Below are positions 18,631 to 26,696 of a stretch of DNA of 64,000 bases, in pieces. The position numbers were made by a program, and so were the translations under genes. The stretch comes from Treponema sp. Marseille-Q4130 (GTDB lineage Bacteria; Spirochaetota; Spirochaetia; Treponematales; Treponemataceae). The notes under the pieces were generated by a model. The model was not told the origin of the DNA. It ran no database searches and saw only the letters and a program-made list of their open reading frames with translations. The stretch is taken from NCBI RefSeq assembly GCF_014334325.1, contig NZ_JACSET010000002.1:342699-406698 (forward strand), written 5' to 3'. Numbering within the stretch: the stretch's first letter is position 1; every line of letters begins with the position of its first letter.

Positions 18631-19875
18631 ATGGCAATGGTAAAAACGATAAAAAAATCGGCAAAGACGGCAAAGGTCGGTGCAAAAAAAACAGTGGCAA
18701 AAAAAACGGCGAAAGCTCAGACAAAAGCCGCAGCTGAAAAACGGACGGCGGAGAAGAACGCGGCAAAAAAACGTTCCGAATCGAAAGCAGGAAAAACCGC
18801 AGCGGTAAAAACGAACCTTAAAAAACCGGCGGCAAAAACCGCATCGAAAAAATCGATTAAAAAAATCGACTGGGCAAATCTTCCGTTCGGCTATATCAAA
18901 ACGGACAAGCGCTTCGTCGCCGAATTCAAAAACGGCAAATGGAACGCCGGCAAACTCACTTCCGACGATACGATTTCCCTTTCCGAATGCGCGGGCGTCC
19001 TGCAGTATGCGCAAACCTGTTTCGAAGGCCTCAAAGCGTACACGACCGAAGACGGCCGCATCGTTACTTTCCGTCCGAACTTAAACGCGGAGCGCATGGA
19101 GCGGTCGTGCGAGCGTCTCGAAATGCCCGTATTTCCGAAAGAGCACTTCGTCGAAGCGGTTCTCGCCGTCGTAAAAGCAAATAAAGCTTACGTGCCGCCC
19201 TACGGAAGCGGTGCGACGCTTTACATCCGTCCCTATATGTTCGGCTCGAACGCCGTCATCGGCGTAAAGCCTGCCGACGAATATCAATTCCGCATCTTCG
19301 CCACTCCCGTCGGTCCGTATTTTAAAGGCGGCGTCAAATCGATCGCCGTGCGCATCTCCGATTCCGACCGCGCAGCTCCTCGCGGAACGGGCGATATCAA
19401 AGCAGGTATCAATTATGCGATGAGCCTGCACAATATCGTCGACGCGCACAAAAACGGATTTGCAGAAAACATCTACCTCGATCCCGCGACGCATATATTT
19501 ATCGAAGAGACGGGCGGCGCCAATGTTCTGTTTATCACGCACGACGGCAAAATCGTCACGCCGAAATCCGACACGATCCTTCCGTCGATCACACGTCGCT
19601 CGCTCGTGTACATCGCGGAAAATATCCTGCACATTCCCGTCGAAGAGCGCAAAATCGACAAGCGGGAGCTTTCGTCGTTCGCCGAATGCGGTCTGTGCGG
19701 AACGGCGGCGGTGATCTCTCCCGTGTGCAGCATATACGATCACGGCAGAGACATACGTTTTGCGGCTTGCGAAAACGGCATGGGCACCGTACTCAAAAAA
19801 TTGTACGACACGCTCACGGGCATACAGATGGGACACATCCCCGCGCCGAAAGGCTGGATATACGAAGTAACATAA
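18631..19875 (+). CDS. ilvE: Branched-chain amino-acid aminotransferase with histone-like N-terminal tail
   Basis: A 414-residue fold-type IV PLP enzyme transaminating Leu, Ile and Val. The aminotransferase core starts near residue 79 (IDWANLPFGYIKTD). The PLP lysine lies in GDIKAGINYA, and the family signature EETGGANVLF follows. Residues 1-78 are an unusual tail made almost only of Lys, Ala, Thr and Ser with repeated KKTAK-type units, like bacterial histone H1-like proteins. GGAG at 18620-18623 supports ATG 18631; a GTG two codons earlier is possible. The tail is in frame without interruption, so it should be translated. It could bind nucleic acid or tether the enzyme, but no experiment is implied. 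Confidence 0.88.
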   Translation: MAMVKTIKKSAKTAKVGAKKTVAKKTAKAQTKAAAEKRTAEKNAAKKRSESKAGKTAAVKTNLKKPAAKTASKKSIKKIDWANLPFGYIKTDKRFVAEFKNGKWNAGKLTSDDTISLSECAGVLQYAQTCFEGLKAYTTEDGRIVTFRPNLNAERMERSCERLEMPVFPKEHFVEAVLAVVKANKAYVPPYGSGATLYIRPYMFGSNAVIGVKPADEYQFRIFATPVGPYFKGGVKSIAVRISDSDRAAPRGTGDIKAGINYAMSLHNIVDAHKNGFAENIYLDPATHIFIEETGGANVLFITHDGKIVTPKSDTILPSITRRSLVYIAENILHIPVEERKIDKRELSSFAECGLCGTAAVISPVCSIYDHGRDIRFAACENGMGTVLKKLYDTLTGIQMGHIPAPKGWIYEVT

Positions 19876-19909
19876 TCACCTTCGATACGCGCAATATGCA
19901 ACGCATAAA

Positions 19910-19938
19910 TTGACACGCCGTTCATATAATGATAAAAT
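19910..19938 (+). promoter_or_regulatory. Sigma-70-type promoter for the PpiD-like gene
   Basis: TTGACA (19910-19915), a 17-base spacer, then TAAAAT (19933-19938). Transcription should start near 19945, leaving a leader of about 37 bases with an AAGGA ribosome site before the ATG at 19982. Confidence 0.7.
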
Positions 19939-19981
19939 TATACAATTTTCTATTTATACGAATTGACATAAGGATTTTATC

Positions 19982-21460
19982 ATGAAAAAGGGCTTTTATA
20001 CCGTCGGTTTGATCGTCGTTTTGGCGATATCGGCTTTTGCATTTATCCTCGCTCCCGCCATGGTCGGACACGGCGATGCGAATACGCTCCCTCCGTTCGG
20101 ATCTTACGACGGCAAAAAAATCAAATACGAGCAGGGTTCCGATTTTGCGAATTACGTTTCAAGGTACGCGGAATTTTTTCAAGCCCAGGGCAGACAAATC
20201 GATCCTCAGTCGAATTATTATATTTTCAACTATGCGTTCAACGCAGTCGTTCAAAAAATAGCGTATACGCAGGCGGTAGCTGAGAGCGGCTATGCCGTGC
20301 CGCAGAGCGCCGTCAACCGTGCGATGCTTCCGTATTTTTCCGATGAAAACGGAAATTACTCCCAGCGCAGATACCGGGAGACGCCTGCATCGGAAATCGA
20401 AAGCATGCAAAAGAATTTCCGTGAAGACCTTACGATGAGGCGCTACAACGACGATATGTTCGGCTCTTCCGCACGCTTTGCGGGAAGCGCATTATACGGA
20501 TTGAAATCGTCCGAAAACGAAATCGCTTTTTTTGAAAATTTCGGCACCGAAAAACGAGGATTCGATATGGCGTCTTTCAATACCGACGACTATCCCGACA
20601 GCGAAAGGGAAGCGTACGGACGCGCAAATGCGAAAAAATTTATTAAATACGATATGTCGATCATCACGTGCGGCGAAAAATCGAAAGCCGAAACCGTCGC
20701 AAAGCGCCTCAAAAACAACGAGATCACGTTTGAGGACGCGGTAAACGAATATTCTTCAAAAAACTACAGCGACGCGAACGGAAAATTAACAAATTCATAT
20801 CGATATGAAATCGAACGCATCATAAAAAATTCCGACGACGTCGAAAAAATCGTCTCCCTTGCAAAAGATGCGACGAGTGCCGTCATCGAAACGAATATCG
20901 GCTTTTCCGTCTTTCATGCGGACGGAAGTGCATCCGATCCCGATTTTACAAACGAACAAATCGTAAAAGACGTGTGGAGCTATCTGCGCGCGAATGAAGC
21001 GGGACGCATCGAAGATTATTTTACGGATGTCGCAAAGAATTTCGGCGCGGATGCGGCTGTAAACGGTTTTGCCGCCGCCGCACAAAAGGCAGGCGCAAAG
21101 GATACGGCGCTCTCCCCCTTCCCGCTCAATTACGGAAGCGTTTCGTTTGCCAATTCCATTGACACGAGTATTGAAGGACTTTCGGGAGCCGACACGAATA
21201 AAAACTTTTTACAGACGGCGTTTTCCTTAAAGTTCAATGAAATCTCCTCTCCTATCGTAAACGGAAAAACCGTGCTCGTGCTGCAGTATACGAACGAAGT
21301 AAAAGATGAACCGTCGGAAAACGCGGCATCGCTTGCGGGTCAGATTGCAAGCAGCGACGAATCGTCCGCTTCTTCGCACCTCATGGCGAGTCCCAAACTG
21401 AAAAACGATCTCTTTACGGTATATTTTAATTATTTTATGAATACGGGAAATACCAACTGA
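19982..21460 (+). CDS. Membrane-anchored SurA/PpiD-like chaperone
   Basis: A 492-residue protein with one N-terminal membrane helix (about residues 5-27) and a large extracytoplasmic part. The arrangement, an N-terminal SurA-like chaperone region (about 45-170) and a parvulin-like segment around YDMSIITCGEKSKAETVAKR to VIETNIGFSVFHA, resembles PpiD/SurA foldases that assist exported proteins. Parvulin active-site residues are not clearly recognisable, so isomerase activity is doubtful. It has its own promoter and lies 29 bp before the epimerase gene, probably cotranscribed. Confidence 0.65.
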   Translation: MKKGFYTVGLIVVLAISAFAFILAPAMVGHGDANTLPPFGSYDGKKIKYEQGSDFANYVSRYAEFFQAQGRQIDPQSNYYIFNYAFNAVVQKIAYTQAVAESGYAVPQSAVNRAMLPYFSDENGNYSQRRYRETPASEIESMQKNFREDLTMRRYNDDMFGSSARFAGSALYGLKSSENEIAFFENFGTEKRGFDMASFNTDDYPDSEREAYGRANAKKFIKYDMSIITCGEKSKAETVAKRLKNNEITFEDAVNEYSSKNYSDANGKLTNSYRYEIERIIKNSDDVEKIVSLAKDATSAVIETNIGFSVFHADGSASDPDFTNEQIVKDVWSYLRANEAGRIEDYFTDVAKNFGADAAVNGFAAAAQKAGAKDTALSPFPLNYGSVSFANSIDTSIEGLSGADTNKNFLQTAFSLKFNEISSPIVNGKTVLVLQYTNEVKDEPSENAASLAGQIASSDESSASSHLMASPKLKNDLFTVYFNYFMNTGNTN

Positions 21461-21489
21461 CGAGGGCTTCGGCCGATTGTTTTTTTGAA

Positions 21490-23049
21490 ATGAAAACCGT
21501 TTTTATCACGGGCGCATCCGGAACGATGGGCTCGGAAGCTTTGGCTCAAATCGCGCGGACAGAAAAATTTCTGTGCCGCGTTCTTTTGCGTCCGAAAAAA
21601 GCGAATATACGCTTGGCAAAAAAGCTTCAAAAAAACGAGCACATAGAAGTTATCTTCGGCAACATACAAAATTACGGCGATTGTCTTACCGCCGTAAAAG
21701 GCGCCGACTATGTGCTTCACTGTGCGGCGATCATTCCGCCCGCGGCAGATCATAATCCCGACGAAACGTTTCGCACAAATCGGCTCGGTACCGAAAATCT
21801 GCTCAAAGCCGTAGCTGCGAGCGGCCAAATCCAAAAGACAAAATTCGTTTACATCGGCACGGTTGCCGAATACGGAAACAGAACGTTCAAACACCCGTGG
21901 GGACGTGTCGGAGACCCGCTCATGCCGAGCGCATTCGACGTGTACGCTGCAAGCAAGATAAAAGCCGAACGCGCGGTTATCGATTCTCCTTTGTGCTGGG
22001 TGTCACTGCGACAAAGCGGCATTTTATACGACCGCGTACTTTTTAATAATATGCACGACGGGCTGATGTTCCATACGTGCTGGAATACGCCGATCGAATG
22101 GGCGACCGCGAAAACGTCCGGTCTGCTTTTGAAAAATCTTGTCGAAAAAGATTCGGATGGAACGCTCGGCGCCGATTTTTGGAAAAAAGTATACAACATC
22201 GGAAACGGAAAGGCTTCCCGCGTTACGGGTTTTGAAACGCTCGACCGCGGCTTTAAAATGATGGGACGAAGCTGCACCGAAATTTTTAAGCCCGAATGGA
22301 ACGCAACGCGCAACTTTCACTGTATGTGGTTTTCCGATTCGCACGTATTGAACGAATACCTCGATTTTCAGCACGAAAGTTTTGAAGAATTCTTTTCACG
22401 ACTCGAAAAAAAATTATGGTATTTTAAATTGGGAAAACCCTTTCCGCGTCTCGTACGACGTTTTGCGATAATGCCGCTTTTGCGCACGAACAATGCGCCT
22501 GCCTTTTGGGTTTCGCACAGTCTTACAAAACGGATCAACGCTTTTTTCGGTTCGCTCGAAGCGTACCTCGCGCTTCCGCGCAGCTGGGAAAAATTTCCTT
22601 TATTGTGCAAAAATCAAAATCAGGAAACGGGCGCTTTTTTGGATTACGAAAAATTACAGGATGAATCTTTAATCGAACAAAACGGTTTGCTTTTAAATCA
22701 CGGCTACGATGAAACGAAAAAGACCGAAGAGCTCGGCATTGAAGACGTAAAACAGGCGGCATGTTTCCGCGGCGGAAAGTGCGTGAGTGAAATAATGACA
22801 AGGGGCGATCTGTACAGCCCTTTGCAGTGGCAGTGCCACAACGGTCACCGCTTTACGGCAAGCCCGTACTTGGTTCTAAAAACGGGACATTGGTGCCCCG
22901 AATGCTGCAGCGCTCCGCCGTGGAATTTCGGCGAGCTTGCAAAACATATTCCGTTTTATGCCCAGCTCCGCTATGACGATCACGGAAAAGACGAAACCGA
23001 ATCGTATTCGTCCGAAGACGGTCGCGATATATTGGCATATGAAAAATAA
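21490..23049 (+). CDS. NAD-dependent epimerase/dehydratase with C-terminal zinc-knuckle region
   Basis: The first 300 or so residues are an extended short-chain dehydrogenase domain: dinucleotide-binding TGASGTMGS at the N terminus, a Thr/Ser region in YIGTVAEYG, and the catalytic Y-x3-K in YAASK. The protein is 519 residues, about 200 longer than simple family members. The extra part ends in a probable zinc-binding unit with C449, H453, C469 and C472 in the pattern W-x-C-x2-G-H ... C-P-x-C, similar to knuckles of nucleic-acid-binding proteins. I know of no standard architecture joining these. It probably modifies a nucleotide sugar or small-molecule substrate. Confidence 0.72.
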   Translation: MKTVFITGASGTMGSEALAQIARTEKFLCRVLLRPKKANIRLAKKLQKNEHIEVIFGNIQNYGDCLTAVKGADYVLHCAAIIPPAADHNPDETFRTNRLGTENLLKAVAASGQIQKTKFVYIGTVAEYGNRTFKHPWGRVGDPLMPSAFDVYAASKIKAERAVIDSPLCWVSLRQSGILYDRVLFNNMHDGLMFHTCWNTPIEWATAKTSGLLLKNLVEKDSDGTLGADFWKKVYNIGNGKASRVTGFETLDRGFKMMGRSCTEIFKPEWNATRNFHCMWFSDSHVLNEYLDFQHESFEEFFSRLEKKLWYFKLGKPFPRLVRRFAIMPLLRTNNAPAFWVSHSLTKRINAFFGSLEAYLALPRSWEKFPLLCKNQNQETGAFLDYEKLQDESLIEQNGLLLNHGYDETKKTEELGIEDVKQAACFRGGKCVSEIMTRGDLYSPLQWQCHNGHRFTASPYLVLKTGHWCPECCSAPPWNFGELAKHIPFYAQLRYDDHGKDETESYSSEDGRDILAYEK

Positions 23050-23102
23050 ACGCCTCCGCGGTGCATCCGTCGAGGACGCGCGTTTTATCGGCCGATTGCA
23101 AA

Positions 23103-23870
23103 TCAATATAAAAACGGAATTATGCGCTTGGGCTTATATCGCGCCGTTTCGTCAGGAAAGATTTCGGCATATTTTTTATAAATCGCATCGGCTCTCGGCA
23201 CCAAATTGCACGCAGTCCAAAACACAAATAAAAAGCCCGGAAGCGACCACGTCAAAACGGCAAAGCCGAGCCATTCGACCAATTCGCCGAAATAATTCGC
23301 GCTCGTAATATAGCGGTACATTCCACGGGACGGATAATAATGCTTACTGTCGCCGACCGGACGCAGAGAGCGGATATAGGCGTCGGAGCGTATATTGATA
23401 AGCATGCCCGCAAAAAATAAAATCGTCCCGACAATAAAACGCGGATCGGAAAGCCAGCTGCGCTCGTACATTTCGGCAGGAGAAAAATAAAAAATCCACA
23501 AGCCGATTAAAAGCGCGTTTATGGTGTTGAAGATCATGCCCATAAGCACGATTGTAAGCGGCATTTTGCTTTTGCCTTTTAATAAAAACGGAAAAACAAA
23601 GGTACGCTGTATATAGTGAGCGATAAAAAAAAACGCCAGCAGTACGCGTACCGGCCTGTGTTCATAGTTGAGCGCGCAAAGCAAATAGATCATAACGATG
23701 AGCGTCGGACACTCCATAAATATCCATGCGATTTTATTGTTAAAAGCGAATCCCCATTTTTTATCGATGAGCTTCCCGTATCCTGCGGGAATAAAATACA
23801 AAGCGAAAAAACAAATCAATCCTGTGACAAACATAATTATCTCGACGGCACAATATGTTGAATATGACAT
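23103..23870 (-). CDS. Steroid 5-alpha-reductase-like membrane protein
   Basis: A 255-residue protein with six or seven membrane helices. The C-terminal pattern, RGMYRYITSANYFGELVEWL followed by a helix and an Asn-Leu-x-Pro-Arg stretch ending in ARYKPKRIIPFLY, matches 3-oxo-5-alpha-steroid 4-dehydrogenases, which bind NADPH there. Bacterial members are of unknown substrate, probably a lipid enone. It converges with the epimerase gene (53 bp apart). No ribosome site precedes the ATG at 23870, while a promoter-like pair ends six bases upstream, suggesting a leaderless mRNA. Confidence 0.75.
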   Translation of the reverse strand: MSYSTYCAVEIIMFVTGLICFFALYFIPAGYGKLIDKKWGFAFNNKIAWIFMECPTLIVMIYLLCALNYEHRPVRVLLAFFFIAHYIQRTFVFPFLLKGKSKMPLTIVLMGMIFNTINALLIGLWIFYFSPAEMYERSWLSDPRFIVGTILFFAGMLINIRSDAYIRSLRPVGDSKHYYPSRGMYRYITSANYFGELVEWLGFAVLTWSLPGFLFVFWTACNLVPRADAIYKKYAEIFPDETARYKPKRIIPFLY

Positions 23871-23876
23871 ACACGC

Positions 23877-23932
23877 AGTATCGGCGTTTTTTTTATTTTA
23901 ATCAACATACCCCGACGCAAGCGTCGGGGTAT
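23877..23932 (-). promoter_or_regulatory. Promoter with adjacent strong palindrome
   Basis: On the minus strand TTGATT (23905-23900), 17-base spacer and GATACT (23882-23877) stand six bases before the ATG at 23870. Directly upstream of the -35 is a perfect 12-bp palindrome ATACCCCGACGC-AA-GCGTCGGGGTAT (23907-23932). No U-run follows the stem on either strand, so it is more likely an operator or a REP-like mobile palindrome than a terminator. Confidence 0.45.
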
Positions 23933-24038
23933 TAAACCCTCCGCACGAATCAAGCAGCTTGTCTTGCCGCCGCACTCATGCCGATGCGTACGCTTGCATA
24001 AATACGATGTCCGCTCTAAAATAAAAAATATCATAGGA

Positions 24039-24087
24039 AGCCTCTGGAAACTGCAGTTTTAGAGGCAGCTTTAAAATGCGATATAAT
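24039..24087 (+). promoter_or_regulatory. Promoter of the DUF115 gene with hairpin
   Basis: A perfect TATAAT at 24082-24087 lies 13 bases before the ATG at 24101; the -35 (TTAGAG, 24059-24064) is poor. An inverted repeat GCCTCT...AGAGGC enclosing AAACT/AGTTT (about 24040-24066) overlaps the -35 position and could be an activator or repressor site. Confidence 0.4.
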
Positions 24088-24100
24088 AAATTTGAGCAGA

Positions 24101-25933
24101 ATGTTAATAAAAAACGGAGGAGTGGTGATCGAAGGCGGTCACGGAAATCCCTGTACCGTGCAAACGGCAAAGGGCATTTCCGTTTTGTATAAGGGCAGAT
24201 ACCTCTATTCAAAATACGCGCCCGAAAAAGCGGTGAGGAGTGCGCTTTCCGCACAATCCGTCCCGCACGGCACCCTCGTGCTCGCCTGTTCCCCCGTCCT
24301 GTGTTTATGTCTTGCCGAATTGTGCGCCTCGCTTCCCGAAAACTGTTTCGTACTCGGCTGCGAATTCGACGCGGCTCTGTACGATTTTTCGATAAAACAC
24401 ATACCGCTCGGGCTTGCCCGTTTTGCGATGCTTTCGCCAGACGAACTGCCGAATCTCCCGTTTATGCTCACAAAGCGCCGCGCCGAAACGAAAAGCGGAA
24501 CGCTTCTTCCCCCTGCAGGAACCTTCCGCCGCGTTTTGCGCATAGACTTTTCGGCAGGTACGCAGTTTTTTCCGCAGCACTACGCGGCGCTTACGGAAGC
24601 TGCGGAAAATGCCGTAGCGCGTTTTTGGAAAAATCGCGTTACGCTCATCAAATTCGGACGCCGCTTTTCGCGAAATCTTTTTCGAAACATCGCACGCCTT
24701 CCCCGCTCAGTCCCGATCGAGCGCCTTATACAGTCGGTCGAAAAACCGATCATCGTTTTCGGTGCGGGCGAAAGCATGGAAAAAATCGCCCGAAGCATTC
24801 GAAACGTGCAAAACGCGTTTTATATCGTCGCAGCCGATGCCGCCCTTGCCCCGCTTTTCCGTCTCGGCATCGAGCCGGACGCCGTCGTGTGCGAAGAAGC
24901 GCAGTCCGTCATCGCACCGTTTTTTTTAGGCGCAAACGGAAAGCGCTTTCGCGTATTTGCAGGCATTACGTCGTGGCCGAAACTTTTCGACCTGTGCGGC
25001 GCCGATATCTGCTATTTTTCGCCGTACTATGACGACACGGTCTTTTTCGATTCTCTTGCCGCAAAGAACATTATCCCTCCCGTTATGCCGCCCCTCGGCT
25101 CGGTGGGACTCACCGCGACAAAGATAGCGCTTATGCTTCGAAAAACCGATCGCGTTCCCGTCTTCGTTACGGGGCTCGATTTTTCATACCGCGCAGGTAC
25201 GACGCACGCGCGCGGAGCGGAAGCTCATACGTCGAGCCTTGCATCGAGTTTCAAAACCGCGCCTGCGGCAAATTACGATGCGGCATTCGCTTCCTTCATG
25301 CAAAAAATTATCGGAAAAGACGGTACCCTGTTTTTTACTTCCCCAGCCCTCTTCTCGTACGCCCAAACCTTCCGCGCTTATTTTTCCGAATCGCCGAATC
25401 TCTTCGATGCGGGAACGACGGGCATCGACTTGGGAATCCCGAAAAAGGATGCGGACGAATTGATTCGGGAAAGCGGTAATACGGCCGGTACGGAAACGCA
25501 CGGCAACCGAAAAAGTACAGACGAAAAGCCGTCGTCGAGAGGCGGGCAAACACTTGCAGCAAAAGCGAATGCGACGCTTGGCAGCGCTCGAAAGACTGCC
25601 GAAAAAAAAATTGGTTCGGAAAAAGAAAAAACGTTTGCCGAAGAGGCGGCGTTCGACGAAACAAAAGCGCGCGACATTCTGAATTTTTACGAAGAAGAAG
25701 AGAGAGCGCTTGCGCGCTTGAAAAATATTTTATCGTCGGGGCAGAATATGAGCGAAGCCGAACGCAGCGCTGAAATCGAAAAACTGCTCGCCTCCCGCGA
25801 ATACCTGTATCTGCATTTTCCCGACGGACTTACATCATCGCTTACCGTATCATTTTTAAAACGCGTCAGAGCGGAGATCGATTTTTTTATTAAAGACATT
25901 GCAGTCGGAAAATCGATTTTGGGAAAAAATTAA
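24101..25933 (+). CDS. DUF115 (MptE-like/Maf-type) protein
   Basis: A 610-residue cytoplasmic protein. The central region, IIVFGAGESMEKIARSIRNV followed by AADAALAPLFRLGIEPDAVV and FVTGLDFSYRAGTTHARGAE, is the DUF115 fold shared by 6-hydroxymethylpterin pyrophosphokinases and flagellin-associated (Maf) glycosyltransferases. In spirochetes with glycosylated flagella a Maf role is plausible, but no flagellar gene is near. The C-terminal 180 residues are a Lys/Glu/Ala-rich linker and helical end. The start is ATG 24101; a GTG just after a GGAGG at 24116-24120 is an alternative. It stands alone between two transcription units. Confidence 0.65.
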   Translation: MLIKNGGVVIEGGHGNPCTVQTAKGISVLYKGRYLYSKYAPEKAVRSALSAQSVPHGTLVLACSPVLCLCLAELCASLPENCFVLGCEFDAALYDFSIKHIPLGLARFAMLSPDELPNLPFMLTKRRAETKSGTLLPPAGTFRRVLRIDFSAGTQFFPQHYAALTEAAENAVARFWKNRVTLIKFGRRFSRNLFRNIARLPRSVPIERLIQSVEKPIIVFGAGESMEKIARSIRNVQNAFYIVAADAALAPLFRLGIEPDAVVCEEAQSVIAPFFLGANGKRFRVFAGITSWPKLFDLCGADICYFSPYYDDTVFFDSLAAKNIIPPVMPPLGSVGLTATKIALMLRKTDRVPVFVTGLDFSYRAGTTHARGAEAHTSSLASSFKTAPAANYDAAFASFMQKIIGKDGTLFFTSPALFSYAQTFRAYFSESPNLFDAGTTGIDLGIPKKDADELIRESGNTAGTETHGNRKSTDEKPSSRGGQTLAAKANATLGSARKTAEKKIGSEKEKTFAEEAAFDETKARDILNFYEEEERALARLKNILSSGQNMSEAERSAEIEKLLASREYLYLHFPDGLTSSLTVSFLKRVRAEIDFFIKDIAVGKSILGKN

Positions 25934-26026
25934 AATAGTGCGGATACTGTACTTCCGACAGCAATGCCCGAAGCCGAAAATACGCGCGTTATCATCGTCC
26001 TACATCAGGCGATGTAGAAAGCTGCA

Positions 26027-26404
26027 TTATATTACAAGATTTAATTTTTCACACAATGCGTCTTGTAATGTTTTACTAAAATTGACTCCCGCTTTTTCCG
26101 CCTGAATATTAAGCCATGCCGGAATTGTCAATGTCTTTTTTATTGCCTTTTCATTTACTTTAAATTCGCCGCATACAAAAGACACAAAACTTTTTTTATC
26201 CGTTTTAATTTTATTTGCGGCAGACGCCTTAGGCAAGGTATCGACCGTATAATCGTCTTGTAAAAAAAGCTCCATCGCTTCAACCGCGTTTGCATACGTT
26301 TCGGCTTCCGTATCGCCCTGCGTAGAACATCCGGGCAAATCGGGAAACTCAACCCTGAAACCGCCGTCTTCACTATGAAAAATTGCAGGATATATAACTT
26401 TCAT
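26027..26404 (-). CDS. hicB: HicB-type antitoxin
   Basis: A 125-residue antitoxin. The N-terminal half (YPAIFHSEDGGFRVEFPDLP, then GCSTQGDT) is the degenerate RNase H-like HicB fold. The C-terminal half, with LTIPAWLNIQAEKAGVNFS, is a ribbon-helix-helix DNA-binding part that should repress the operon. Its ATG overlaps the hicA stop (ATGA), so the pair is translationally coupled in the order toxin then antitoxin, usual for hicAB. Confidence 0.88.
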   Translation of the reverse strand: MKVIYPAIFHSEDGGFRVEFPDLPGCSTQGDTEAETYANAVEAMELFLQDDYTVDTLPKASAANKIKTDKKSFVSFVCGEFKVNEKAIKKTLTIPAWLNIQAEKAGVNFSKTLQDALCEKLNLVI

Positions 26405-26586
26405 TTTTTTGCCTCCAGTTCGGTTCGTTTCAGAATAGCCGCTAAAAGGCCGGTTTTCATATCTTTGCCGTGCACGGAAATTATTTCGATTTTTCCGTTT
26501 TTCGTGATTTTATGATGGCTGCCTTTCACCGACACTAATTCCCGGCCGTCTTTTAATAATAATTTTAAAAAGTCTTTGTCTTTCAC
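26401..26586 (-). CDS. hicA: HicA-type mRNA interferase toxin
   Basis: A 61-residue double-stranded-RNA-binding-fold toxin that cleaves mRNA. The active-site histidine is in VKGSHHKI and the C-terminal HGKDMKTGLLAAILK is typical. The frame is open to an ATG at 26598 and a TTG at 26622, but those lie inside the promoter (-35 at 26622-26617, -10 at 26599-26594). The GTG at 26586 gives VKDKDFLKLL, the normal family N terminus, and is at the predicted transcription start, so the mRNA would be leaderless. Confidence 0.82.
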   Translation of the reverse strand: MKDKDFLKLLLKDGRELVSVKGSHHKITKNGKIEIISVHGKDMKTGLLAAILKRTELEAKK

Positions 26587-26593
26587 GTTTATA

Positions 26594-26622
26594 ATCATAA
26601 TACGTGTAATACGTATTGTCAA
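26594..26622 (-). promoter_or_regulatory. hicAB promoter with operator in its spacer
   Basis: On the minus strand TTGACA (26622-26617), 17-base spacer, TATGAT (26599-26594). A perfect inverted repeat AATACGT-5-ACGTATT spans 26599-26617, filling the spacer. This is the natural position for HicB or the HicAB complex to bind and block RNA polymerase. Confidence 0.7.
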
Positions 26623-26696
26623 TAAATTATATACGTCTTATCAAAGTCTGAAAATGAAGCGGCATTTGGATTCTTCTCAAATCGCCATTCGCCCAA

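Noticed and set aside
26640-26696. Possible third copy of the large structured repeat, after lepA
   Set aside because: Only about 20 bases (CAAATCGCCATTCGCCC) resemble the repeat's right end; too short and diverged to claim.
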